A DNA stretch of 14,309 bases from Paramuribaculum sp. (GTDB lineage: Bacteria; Bacteroidota; Bacteroidia; Bacteroidales; Muribaculaceae), in assembly GCA_029058455.1 (NCBI GenBank), contig JAIDXU010000073.1, positions 1-14,309 of the forward strand. Direction: 5' to 3'. The notes below the pieces were generated by a model. The model saw only the letters and a list, made by a program, of their open reading frames with translations. It was not told the origin of the DNA and did no database searches. Positions 7,475 through 14,292 of the stretch are shown one piece after another (within the stretch, counting starts at the first letter, position 1; each line of letters begins with the position of its first letter). The translations under genes and the position numbers were made by a program.

Positions 7475-9745
7475 TCATTGACGAATTTTAATCATTGCAT
7501 TTTCAGTCTTTTCGTCGTCGTATTTCAATTCCGTGTGCTGAAGCTTTTTGCCGCCATCGAAGCTAAACATCACCTTGACGTAGCCATGACAACCGGCTGA
7601 CTGTGATCGAAGATTATAATTGTAATTATACGCAGGATTAAATGACACAAACCAATAGTTGTTGTCCTTCAGGAACGGATTGTTGATACCCGCCTCAAAC
7701 TTCCATGAAGTTACTGAGTAACCGATCGCCAATCCATACTGCCAGGGAGTGCTCACTTTGGCTAAATCCATACCCATCACCCTCTGCGGAGAAGACACGT
7801 TGCCTGAAAATGCAAAATCCCGCCAATAATAAACGATTTCGAATCTGCCGTCAAAGCTCTCTGCACTGCTTGACTGGTAACCAGTATAACCATAGCGATT
7901 ATATCCTCCGGATAGCATAAGCGATAAGTTTTGTTGCGGACGATAGGATAAAGAAATGTTTGAATTGAAATAGCCGGCATTTTCATCAGTAGTCCAACTT
8001 TCTACAATATGATTCCCCTCCTGCCGGTAGGAACTTACAGGTATATGGTGGTTATATTGGTACTGGGCCATTGCCTGCAGACCGAACTTCTGCGTGTTCC
8101 AGCCATAAACCCACATCGTACTATATAGTTTTGTGTTCTTGATGTCAGGATTACCTCGCATTATAAGGTAGTCGTTAACACTCTTTTCAGCAGTCGTAAG
8201 GCCGGCTATATTGGGGAAGGAGTTGCCTACGTTGACCGTTCCCATAAGATACATGTTGCGAGGTAACCTTACAGAACATCGCACACCTAATCTTGGCGAG
8301 AAAGTTGAAATCTGCTCCCGGCTGTCTTGTTTATATTGCAGCGCCGAGAAACCGGGCTGAATGGACAACCTCACTGCTTTCGATAAAGGGTGCATATACT
8401 GAATAAACAAAATCTCTTCATTACTCCATAATGTCGAATAATCTATGTTGGAATATTTGTAATCTACCCGGCTGTTCTTATAGAAGTCTATAAACTTTAC
8501 AGCAATAGAATTCCCTCGGCTGAAAATTTTGTTATATACCGCGGTAATATCTGCATTCCACAACTTATTTGATGATTCACTGAATATTCGTGACATGGTG
8601 TTTTCAAACAAGTAGGAGTAATCATTTTTGGTGAAAGATGCGCCGGCGTTAAACTCAACAGTCTGCTTACCATGAAGATTGTATCGCTGAAAAATACGCA
8701 GTCCGCCCTGATACAGATTGTCAACAGTTCTTTTGCTTTGCAACAAACCATTTACCAACTCGCATTGTGAAGACTCAGGCGTATTATTAGAATTAAACCA
8801 TGCCGCTCCGCGAAGAGTCCTCTCTTGCGTTTTATTAGTCACGTCAACGTAGACCTTGCCATTGCCTGTTTTTGTATTTCCATCCAGTCCGGCTATATCT
8901 TCCCTCACAATACCGTCTGTCAGAGAATAGTTGGTATATCCGGTCTTTCTGTCTGATTGCGAACGTTTGAAATTATAATCTGTAATCAACTGAACGGAGG
9001 TGTTGTTGTGCGATAGTTTTGACGCAAAACCATATGTTCCGTCCCAATATCCAAACTTCTGGTCTGCGGAAATTTCTCCGAAATATCCCGTTGTGTACTC
9101 CCTAACAACATAGTTTACAACGGCATTTTCACCGATATACGCTCCGGTAGGCGCATCGTAATATTCAACCCGAATAACATCCCCGGCATTCAGCGCTTTA
9201 ACTTCCTGAAGCGTAGCTTTAATGCCGTTGATATAGAGCGTGACATCGCCAAAAACAGCACTGACCTTACCCGATGAACGATCAACCGATACTCCGGGAA
9301 TCATCATGTTGGCCAACAAGTCAATTCCACCAAACGAATGTCGTTTCTCCTCTTTGGTAGGCAGCGCGGTGATATGTCCGTCGGATGTCTTTGTAATTCT
9401 ACTGCCGTTAACCACAATTTCATTGAGCTGCTGCGATTTAGGCGCCAATCTAAAATCCAATATCAGGTCATTGTCCGAAAAACGGATTGCCCTCAATTCA
9501 GGTTCATAGCCAAACGAAGACACATGAATAAATCCGGTTTCTATATTAATGCCCCTGATGTCATAATGGCCAATCGAGTCAGTCGTCGCGTGTGCCACCA
9601 AAGCCGAATCAGGGCCCAGAACCCGAACTATTGCGAAATCAAGACTGTCAAGAGAATTTGACATCACATAACCACTTATCCTGTTGTGAGCCTCACAACA
9701 GATTGCCGAAAAGGCAATCAATAATAGCACAATGTGTGTTTTCAT
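7475..9745 (-). CDS. TonB-dependent-receptor-like outer-membrane beta-barrel protein
   Basis: This 756-residue outer-membrane protein is of the type with an N-terminal carboxypeptidase-regulatory-like domain and a C-terminal barrel (OMP_b-brl_3 kind). MKTHIVLLLIAFSAICCEA (1-19) is a Sec signal, probably cut after CEA. Residues 22-102 form the regulatory-like beta-sandwich, and LNEIVVNG (107-114) resembles the TonB-box/linker of SusC relatives. A plug follows (about 137-217, with LYINGIKATL and AVVNYVVRE), then alternating aromatic strands to about 735 and a polar C-terminal tail. I start it at the ATG at 9745, not the in-frame ATG 21 nt upstream. The later start gives a clean signal peptide and has GGGAGGAG 6 nt before it. 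There is no SusD partner. Composition is more AT-rich than the neighbours. Substrate is unknown; uptake of a siderophore, peptide or glycan is possible, as is a non-transport role. Confidence 0.88.
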   Translation of the reverse strand: MKTHIVLLLIAFSAICCEAHNRISGYVMSNSLDSLDFAIVRVLGPDSALVAHATTDSIGHYDIRGINIETGFIHVSSFGYEPELRAIRFSDNDLILDFRLAPKSQQLNEIVVNGSRITKTSDGHITALPTKEEKRHSFGGIDLLANMMIPGVSVDRSSGKVSAVFGDVTLYINGIKATLQEVKALNAGDVIRVEYYDAPTGAYIGENAVVNYVVREYTTGYFGEISADQKFGYWDGTYGFASKLSHNNTSVQLITDYNFKRSQSDRKTGYTNYSLTDGIVREDIAGLDGNTKTGNGKVYVDVTNKTQERTLRGAAWFNSNNTPESSQCELVNGLLQSKRTVDNLYQGGLRIFQRYNLHGKQTVEFNAGASFTKNDYSYLFENTMSRIFSESSNKLWNADITAVYNKIFSRGNSIAVKFIDFYKNSRVDYKYSNIDYSTLWSNEEILFIQYMHPLSKAVRLSIQPGFSALQYKQDSREQISTFSPRLGVRCSVRLPRNMYLMGTVNVGNSFPNIAGLTTAEKSVNDYLIMRGNPDIKNTKLYSTMWVYGWNTQKFGLQAMAQYQYNHHIPVSSYRQEGNHIVESWTTDENAGYFNSNISLSYRPQQNLSLMLSGGYNRYGYTGYQSSSAESFDGRFEIVYYWRDFAFSGNVSSPQRVMGMDLAKVSTPWQYGLAIGYSVTSWKFEAGINNPFLKDNNYWFVSFNPAYNYNYNLRSQSAGCHGYVKVMFSFDGGKKLQHTELKYDDEKTENAMIKIRQ

Positions 9746-9751
9746 TTTTTT

Positions 9752-9759
9752 CTCCTCCC
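9752..9759 (-). promoter_or_regulatory. Strong Shine-Dalgarno-like sequence deciding the barrel-gene start
   Basis: On the minus strand GGGAGGAG (9759 down to 9752) sits 6 nt before the ATG at 9745. It is unusual because the other genes here lack such a sequence, as is typical of Bacteroidota. It favours this start over the upstream in-frame ATG, whose reading would translate the site itself as W-E-E. Confidence 0.65.
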
Positions 9760-9837
9760 AAGTCAAAGTTCCGGCAATGATAATAACGTTCTTTTCATGA
9801 GGCTCCTTATCTGACCATAAAATAGTTATGACGAATA

Positions 9838-9868
9838 CAAACTAAATAAAAAGGGGCAAATCCAGCAA
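9838..9868 (-). promoter_or_regulatory. Promoter for the outer-membrane barrel gene
   Basis: Read on the minus strand, TTG (9868-9866) and TTAGTTTG (9845-9838, one mismatch to TAnnTTTG) are exactly 20 nt apart. The inferred start near 9832 gives a leader of about 87 nt. The weak T-rich stretch just upstream (minus-strand CCCCTTTTTATTT, ending at 9845) may be the end of the ompH-like transcript. Confidence 0.5.
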
Positions 9869-9916
9869 GACTCGACCCTGATTATTTATGTCCTCAAATA
9901 TTTTATCGAACAGCAA

Positions 9917-10516
9917 TTATTTGGTATCGGAGATTTTGTTATAACGGGCATTGAGACCTTCGATTATCTCTTTGGTGATATCAAGCGCGGGGTTGAAATA
10001 AACGCCGGCTGCTCTATAGAGAATAGCGTCATAACCTTTGGTAGCATTATAATCGGCGATAAACGAATTGATCGAATCGGTAAGAGCCTGCTGAAGTTCC
10101 ATAAGCTCCTGTTCGCTCTTGCGCTGCATGGCGGCCATCGAAGTCTGAGCCTCCTGCTGCATACGGTTGAGTTTGGTCATATCGGCATTATAGCTTGCCT
10201 CCGAGAGATAGCCGTTGTTGCGGGCTTTTTCTTCAATCTGGGCAGCCAGCTTCTGAATAGCGGCGGCTTTTGACTGCTGTGCATTCTCAAGCTTGGAATA
10301 TTCACGGATCGACACCTCTTGAAAATCTTTTGCAAGATTGTAGTGCGCTGCTATCGAGTCACTGTCAATAAAACGAATGTTGAGAGTGGTGGGCTGGGTG
10401 GCGGCCGGAGTTGTGGCTACTGCATCAGGGGTTGAGGATGATTGATTGTTTGCGCAGCCTGCCAGAAGCGAAGCCACGGCAAGAAGAGAGCAGTTAGCGA
10501 AAGCTGAGAATTTCAT
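9917..10516 (-). CDS. OmpH/Skp-family periplasmic chaperone, lipoprotein form
   Basis: This complete 199-residue protein has a lipoprotein signal with lipobox LAGC (18-21, acylated Cys21). A low-complexity Ser/Thr/Ala/Pro linker follows (22-45), then an OmpH/Skp-like domain at about 46-192. That domain has the family order: a short strand (LNIRFIDSDSIAAHYN), a long charged and Gln/Ala-rich coiled coil (about 62-150), and a C-terminal return segment (SFIADYNATKGYDAILYRA, VYFNP, DITKEIIEGLNARY). Skp trimers hold unfolded outer-membrane proteins in the periplasm. The lipid anchor here is a variant seen in Bacteroidota. No acidic surface-export signal follows the cysteine, so it probably faces the periplasm. 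It lies directly upstream of the barrel gene on the same strand and could share transcription, though that gene has its own promoter. The leader carries a terminator-like hairpin and an inverted repeat at the promoter. Confidence 0.88.
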   Translation of the reverse strand: MKFSAFANCSLLAVASLLAGCANNQSSSTPDAVATTPAATQPTTLNIRFIDSDSIAAHYNLAKDFQEVSIREYSKLENAQQSKAAAIQKLAAQIEEKARNNGYLSEASYNADMTKLNRMQQEAQTSMAAMQRKSEQELMELQQALTDSINSFIADYNATKGYDAILYRAAGVYFNPALDITKEIIEGLNARYNKISDTK

Positions 10517-10553
10517 TGTTTGTATATCTGAAATTGAATTGTGATAATACGTT

Positions 10554-10577
10554 AAAAAATACAGCTCCTGAGAGCCG
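10554..10577 (-). terminator. Terminator-like hairpin in the ompH-like leader
   Basis: On the minus strand CGGCTC (10577-10572) pairs with GAGCTG (10567-10562), six pairs including one G-U, with a TCAG loop. TA and six T residues (10559-10554) follow. It lies about 38 nt before the start codon and downstream of the promoter at 10640-10647, the position of a transcription attenuator. Confidence 0.5.
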
Positions 10578-10607
10578 GAAAATGTCGCTGCAAGGGGCCG
10601 TCAACGC

Positions 10608-10619
10608 GCAAAATTTTGC
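10608..10619. repeat. Perfect 12-bp palindrome in the ompH-like leader
   Basis: GCAAAATTTTGC reads the same on both strands. It lies roughly 15-26 nt after the inferred start of the minus-strand transcript. It could be a dimeric regulator site or simply an AT-rich coincidence. Confidence 0.4.
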
Positions 10620-10639
10620 CAAAACAGCCAATTGCGGTG

Positions 10640-10647
10640 CAAATATA
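10640..10647 (-). promoter_or_regulatory. -7 element of the ompH-like promoter
   Basis: TATATTTG on the minus strand (10647 down to 10640) matches TAnnTTTG exactly. No TTG is found at the expected -33 position; that position (about 10668-10670) falls in the spacer of an inverted repeat. The inferred start near 10634 gives a leader of about 118 nt. Lack of a -33 element suggests dependence on an activator. Confidence 0.55.
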
Positions 10648-10658
10648 AGAAAGTTAGC

Positions 10659-10679
10659 CTGAATATTTGCCATATTCAG
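10659..10679. promoter_or_regulatory. Inverted repeat in the divergent promoter region, candidate operator
   Basis: CTGAATAT (10659-10666) and ATATTCAG (10672-10679) are perfect inverted copies with a 5-bp TTGCC spacer. The site covers the place where the -33 element of the minus-strand ompH-like promoter should be. It also contains a TTTG (10666-10669) that could be the -33 of the plus-strand pepD promoter. This is typical geometry for a dimeric regulator acting on both genes. The regulator is unknown and not in the window. Confidence 0.5.
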
Positions 10680-10698
10680 AAATTATTTTGTAATTTAG
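10666..10698 (+). promoter_or_regulatory. Possible pepD promoter
   Basis: TTTG (10666-10669) and TAATTTAG (10691-10698, one mismatch to TAnnTTTG) are 21 nt apart. A rival -7, TTATTTTG at 10683-10690, has no -33 at the right distance. Either would give a leader of about 100 nt containing the hairpin at 10737-10757. Confidence 0.3.
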
Positions 10699-10736
10699 TG
10701 AGCTGAATCCTTAAAATTTTAACATAATTTTTCATT

Positions 10737-10757
10737 CGGCTACTTCAGCCGGTTTTT
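10737..10757 (+). terminator. Terminator-like hairpin in the pepD leader
   Basis: CGGCT (10737-10741) pairs with AGCCG (10747-10751) across ACTTC, and GTTTTT follows. It lies about 48 nt before the pepD start on the same strand. TTCAGCCG occurs again at 10756-10763, and TTCGGC (10735-10740) is also complementary to GCCGAA (10774-10779). Alternative hairpins that break the terminator are therefore possible. No other plus-strand transcript is known to end here, so attenuation of pepD is the simplest reading. Confidence 0.45.
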
Positions 10758-10805
10758 CAGCCGTGCCGCAGACGCCGAACCAACCCCAACTGATACATTA
10801 CAATC

Positions 10806-12266
10806 ATGACAGTAAAAGAACTTGAGCCAAGGAGAGTATTCGAAATCTTCGATCAGATTACCAAAGTGCCCCGCCCCTCTAAAAAAGAGGAGAAGATCCG
10901 CAAGTTTGTTCTTGACTTCGCTGCCGCCCACGGCCTCGAAGCCAAGACCGACGAAGTAGGCAACGTGGCCATCACCAAGCCCGCCACCCCGGGCCATGAG
11001 AATGCACCCAAAGTCATTCTTCAGGGTCACATGGATATGGTGTGCGAAAGCAACGACAAGAGCTTCGACTTCGAAAATCAGCCCATACCCGCCTATGTTG
11101 ACGGTGACTGGGTAAAGACCCACGGCACCACCCTCGGCGCCGACAACGGTATCGGTATGGCCGCAGCTCTCGCCATCGTTACCGATCCCACCGTGGTTCA
11201 CGGCCCGCTTGAAGTGCTCCTCACCATGGACGAGGAAACCGGCATGACCGGTGCTTTCGGCATCGGCGAGGGAATGATCGACGGCGACATTCTCATCAAC
11301 CTCGACTCTGAAGATGACGCAGAGCTGTTTGTAGGATGTGCCGGCGGTGTCGACACCCAGGCTTTCTTTACCTATTCACGCTCGTTTGCCCCCAAAGATT
11401 TCCGCTACTTCCGTCTCGACGTAGCCAAAGGTCAGGGCGGTCACTCAGGCGGCGACATTCATCTCGGCAGAGCCAACGCCAACAAGCTGCTCGCCCGCTT
11501 CCTCTTCAACATCTCACTCAAACATGAGGTGCAGATCAGCGAAATCGACGGCGGCAACCTCCGCAACGCCATTCCCCGCGCAGCTCATGCAGTATTTGGT
11601 GTGCATGGTTCCAAGAAAGAGGAAATCGTGGCCGAGTTCAACAAATATGTTGCCACAATCGGCAATGAATACAAAGACCTCGAGCCCACACTCGAACTGA
11701 GCCTCGAAAGCATGGATCAGCCCGAGTTCTGCATCGACATCGAAACCTCCACCAAACTTATCCGCTCACTCTATTGCGCACCTCACGGAGTAGTGTCGAT
11801 GAGCCGTGACCTCGAAGGTCTCGTTGAAACCTCCACCAACCTTGCTTCGGTGAAGATGGCGGAAAACAACCAAATCGTTGTTACCACTTCTCAGCGCAGC
11901 TCTGTTGACTCACGCAAATGGGACATCGCCAACCAGGTTGAAGCCCTCTTCCTCCTTGCCGGTGCCGAAGTGAAACATGGTGAAGGCTATCCCGGCTGGC
12001 AGCCCAACATGCAGTCAACCATTCTCGCAATTGCCCGCGACGCCTACAAGGAACTCTATAACGTAACTCCCGCTGTCAAGGCTATCCATGCCGGACTGGA
12101 GTGCGGTCTGTTCCTCACCAAATACCCCCATCTCGACATGGTTTCGTTTGGCCCGACATTGCGCAATGTTCACTCGCCCAGCGAAATGATGTATATCCCC
12201 GCTGTTGAGAGATTCTATGAGCAGATCAAGCTCACTCTCAAAAAAGTGGCCGATCTCAAAAAGTAA
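10806..12266 (+). CDS. pepD: Aminoacyl-histidine dipeptidase (M20 family, PepD)
   Basis: This complete 486-residue cytosolic dizinc dipeptidase cleaves Xaa-His and other dipeptides. The M20 metal and catalytic residues are all visible: QGHMDM with His75 and Asp77, the bridging Asp113 in GADNGIG, and the general-base glutamate in MDEETG (Glu143/Glu144). Asp167 lies in NLDSED, and the C-terminal zinc-site histidine is His456 in NVHSPSE. The opening LEPRRVFEIFDQITKVPRPS is characteristic of PepD, and the length fits the family (about 485). A lid domain lies roughly between 185 and 395. The ATG has no Shine-Dalgarno. It is divergent from the ompH-like gene and separated from it by 289 bp of hairpins and an inverted repeat. 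The muramidase gene starts 97 nt downstream on the same strand, without a recognisable promoter, and may be co-transcribed. Confidence 0.96.
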   Translation: MTVKELEPRRVFEIFDQITKVPRPSKKEEKIRKFVLDFAAAHGLEAKTDEVGNVAITKPATPGHENAPKVILQGHMDMVCESNDKSFDFENQPIPAYVDGDWVKTHGTTLGADNGIGMAAALAIVTDPTVVHGPLEVLLTMDEETGMTGAFGIGEGMIDGDILINLDSEDDAELFVGCAGGVDTQAFFTYSRSFAPKDFRYFRLDVAKGQGGHSGGDIHLGRANANKLLARFLFNISLKHEVQISEIDGGNLRNAIPRAAHAVFGVHGSKKEEIVAEFNKYVATIGNEYKDLEPTLELSLESMDQPEFCIDIETSTKLIRSLYCAPHGVVSMSRDLEGLVETSTNLASVKMAENNQIVVTTSQRSSVDSRKWDIANQVEALFLLAGAEVKHGEGYPGWQPNMQSTILAIARDAYKELYNVTPAVKAIHAGLECGLFLTKYPHLDMVSFGPTLRNVHSPSEMMYIPAVERFYEQIKLTLKKVADLKK

Positions 12267-12295
12267 CATTATCTTACTGCAACCAACCGCTTCAT

Positions 12296-12338
12296 GACAG
12301 CGACACCGCCTGATTTCTTCTGCCGGCGGGTCGCTGTC
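12296..12338 (+). other. Stable hairpin between pepD and the muramidase gene
   Basis: GACAGCGAC (12296-12304) pairs with GTCGCTGTC (12330-12338), and CCGCC (12306-12310) with GGCGG (12325-12329), with one bulged A and a 14-nt loop. No T-run follows, so it is not a classic terminator. It could protect the pepD 3' end, reduce readthrough or fold the leader of the next gene. Confidence 0.55.
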
Positions 12339-12363
12339 GGAAGGCGGCTAAAACCCATTGTCT

Positions 12364-13218
12364 ATGAAACAACCGGTTAAACTCATTGCCGGAGTCTATC
12401 TGGGAATATGCGGGTGTACCACTCAGGCTCAAGGCCCGGAAGACAGGTCGGTCGAACCGCTCGAACCGGAACCCGGCGACAGCACTCTCGTGGCTGACGA
12501 ACACACACGCCTCGGCGCCTCCCGGCTCACCGAAGCCGACTATCGTGAGGTAGCCGCCGAACTCGGTGTGGAAGTCGCGGCTCTCAAAGCCATTGTGGAA
12601 ATCGAGGCCGGCAAAGATCATCTCGGCATTGTGGAGGATAGTCTGCCGGTAATAAACTTCGACCTCACGATGTTTAAGCGGTTTGCAGGGAAACATGGCG
12701 TTAATCTCGGAAATCAGCGTGCCGCACACCCCGAAGTGTTTGCCAAACCCAATGTGACGCGCTACGGCAACCATCAGCTTGCCCAACACGCCCGATTTAA
12801 CGGCGCATGTGACATTGACGAAAAAACCGCCATCTATGCCACATTCTGGGGCATGTTCCAGATAGGCGGATTTAACTGGAAGTTGTGCGACACCGAATCT
12901 CCCCAACAGTTTGTGGAGCTGATGAGCCGCAGCGAGCGTGATCAGCTTGAACTTTTCGCACGACTTATAACAAAATGTGACTATGTGAAATACCTTCAGG
13001 CTAAAAACTGGGCCGAGTTCGCCCGACATTATAACGGTCCGTCATACGCCCGCAGAGGTTATCACACCCGCATGGCCAACGCCTTTGCCAAATACTCGCG
13101 TCAGGCAAAGTCAGGCACCTCTGACACAGCAGAGCAAACGCCCTATACCACACCTATCGACGACCAACTGCCCGGCCTCCCTATTCCGGAGCCGCTCGAC
13201 CAGCTCGCTCTCAACTGA
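12364..13218 (+). CDS. Exported N-acetylmuramidase family protein (phage-endolysin type)
   Basis: This 284-residue protein has the N-acetylmuramidase (DUF3380) fold used by many phage endolysins to cut the MurNAc-GlcNAc bond of peptidoglycan. The start chosen is the ATG at 12364; a TTG two codons earlier is possible. Residues 1-18 (MKQPVKLIAGVYLGICGC) look like a short export signal with a non-canonical lipobox ICGC (Cys18), so it may be a lipoprotein. A proline- and acid-rich linker (24-45) follows. The catalytic domain spans about 52-246: AIVEIEAGKDHLG (76-88) carries the probable catalytic glutamate (Glu81, or Glu79), followed by INFDLTMFKRF (97-107), the FWGMFQIGGFNW helix (161-172) and HYNGPSY (222-228). 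The tail from 250 is polar and repeat-free. There are no phage genes around it, which suggests a host wall-remodelling enzyme or a domesticated lysin. Its stop abuts that of aroB. Confidence 0.82.
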   Translation: MKQPVKLIAGVYLGICGCTTQAQGPEDRSVEPLEPEPGDSTLVADEHTRLGASRLTEADYREVAAELGVEVAALKAIVEIEAGKDHLGIVEDSLPVINFDLTMFKRFAGKHGVNLGNQRAAHPEVFAKPNVTRYGNHQLAQHARFNGACDIDEKTAIYATFWGMFQIGGFNWKLCDTESPQQFVELMSRSERDQLELFARLITKCDYVKYLQAKNWAEFARHYNGPSYARRGYHTRMANAFAKYSRQAKSGTSDTAEQTPYTTPIDDQLPGLPIPEPLDQLALN

Positions 13219-14292
13219 TCAGCAGCCGAGCAAATCGCGCATTATATCGAGCGCCGATTTAATTTCACTCTCCGTAGCCACCCGGTTTATCTCCACCTTA
13301 CCCGGCTCTGACAGCAGAGTGAAAACTATCCTGTCGGGAGTTACATTTTTCTTGTCATGACTCATCAGCCTGATAATCTCGGGATAATCGTCACAGCTTA
13401 TAGCCGGAGCTCCATAATGAGCCTTCACAAACGAAGCGAGACGGTGAATCAACATCGAGTCAAATTTGAGCTGCATGTGTGACAGAATCAAATCGACAAC
13501 CAATCCCCACGCCACGGCATAACCGTGAGGCACCGGCCTGCCTGAATTAAGAGCCAGCGACTCAAACGCATGACCTGCTGTGTGGCCGAGATTGAGAGCC
13601 TTGCGGATACCATGTTCATAGGGGTCCTCCTCCACTACCCTGCGCTTTACCTCCACACTTTTCTGCAAGAGGGGGAGCAACTTTTCGGCATTGGCCTCCG
13701 CTACATCATAATCGAGCAGCATATTAATCTCCTCATCCCCTTCAAGCAAACCATGTTTCAGCATTTCGGCATAACCCGAAAGCAATTCTTCATGTGGTAA
13801 CGTGTCAAACCAGCATGTTGAAATCACTACCTCATTGGCGGGATAAAACGAGCCGAGTTCATTTTTAAATCCGTTGAAATTTATACCGGTCTTACCACCC
13901 ACGGCAGCATCGACAGCCGAAAGAAGTGTAGTAGGCACATTGACCATCTCCACCCCGCGTTTGAAAGTAGCCGCGGCAAATCCACCCATATCGGTGACCA
14001 CACCTCCACCTATATTTATAACTAAAGAATTGCGCGTAGCTCCACCCGACTGCAATTCGCTCCATATCTGAGTGAGCGAAGTGAGATTTTTATTTTCGTC
14101 GCCGGGAGCGGTAACGATTACCCGCGCCTTTTCGAGCGACGGTGTCTCGGCCAGCAAAGGTCTGACACACAGATCAAGGCAATTGCTGTCGGTAATTATA
14201 AATATCTTTCCTCCGGTGTGGGATGAGACTATATCTTCAATGCTGCGGGCCGGAGTAAGGGTGAAGATCAGGTTGCCGGTCGACTTATTCAT
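13219..14292 (-). CDS. aroB: 3-dehydroquinate synthase
   Basis: This 357-residue cytosolic enzyme carries out the second step of the shikimate pathway, converting DAHP to 3-dehydroquinate with NAD and a divalent metal. The NAD-binding GGGVVTDMGGFAA (95-107) and the substrate loop VPTTLLSAVDAAVGGKTGIN (119-138) are intact. So are the metal ligands Glu176 (SGYAEMLKHG), His237 (LNLGHTAGHAFE) and His256 (VPHGYA). PGDENKN at 63-69 and HDKKN at 312-316 are further family marks. Length is normal. The ATG at 14292 is preferred to a TTG two codons earlier. Only 17 bases upstream are in the window, so its promoter cannot be judged. It converges on the muramidase gene with no bases between the two stop codons. 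Confidence 0.97.
   Translation of the reverse strand: MNKSTGNLIFTLTPARSIEDIVSSHTGGKIFIITDSNCLDLCVRPLLAETPSLEKARVIVTAPGDENKNLTSLTQIWSELQSGGATRNSLVINIGGGVVTDMGGFAAATFKRGVEMVNVPTTLLSAVDAAVGGKTGINFNGFKNELGSFYPANEVVISTCWFDTLPHEELLSGYAEMLKHGLLEGDEEINMLLDYDVAEANAEKLLPLLQKSVEVKRRVVEEDPYEHGIRKALNLGHTAGHAFESLALNSGRPVPHGYAVAWGLVVDLILSHMQLKFDSMLIHRLASFVKAHYGAPAISCDDYPEIIRLMSHDKKNVTPDRIVFTLLSEPGKVEINRVATESEIKSALDIMRDLLGC

Noticed and set aside
9746-9766. Upstream in-frame ATG as start of the barrel gene (reading MTWEEKK before MKTH)
   Set aside because: The extra codons are the Shine-Dalgarno sequence itself and would bury the signal peptide. The start at 9745 is better.
9846-9885. Terminator between the OmpH-like and barrel genes on the minus strand
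   Set aside because: CCCCTTTTTATTT is present, but only about four base pairs (AGGG with CCCT) with a 20-nt loop can be formed, so I did not list it as a feature.
12292-13029. 245-codon minus-strand open frame opposite the muramidase gene
   Set aside because: The plus-strand frame has an export signal and muramidase motifs. The minus-strand frame has none and overlaps the intergenic hairpin.
12364-13218. Prophage remnant around the phage-type muramidase
   Set aside because: No holin, tail, integrase or attachment-site repeat is seen; the neighbours are pepD and aroB.
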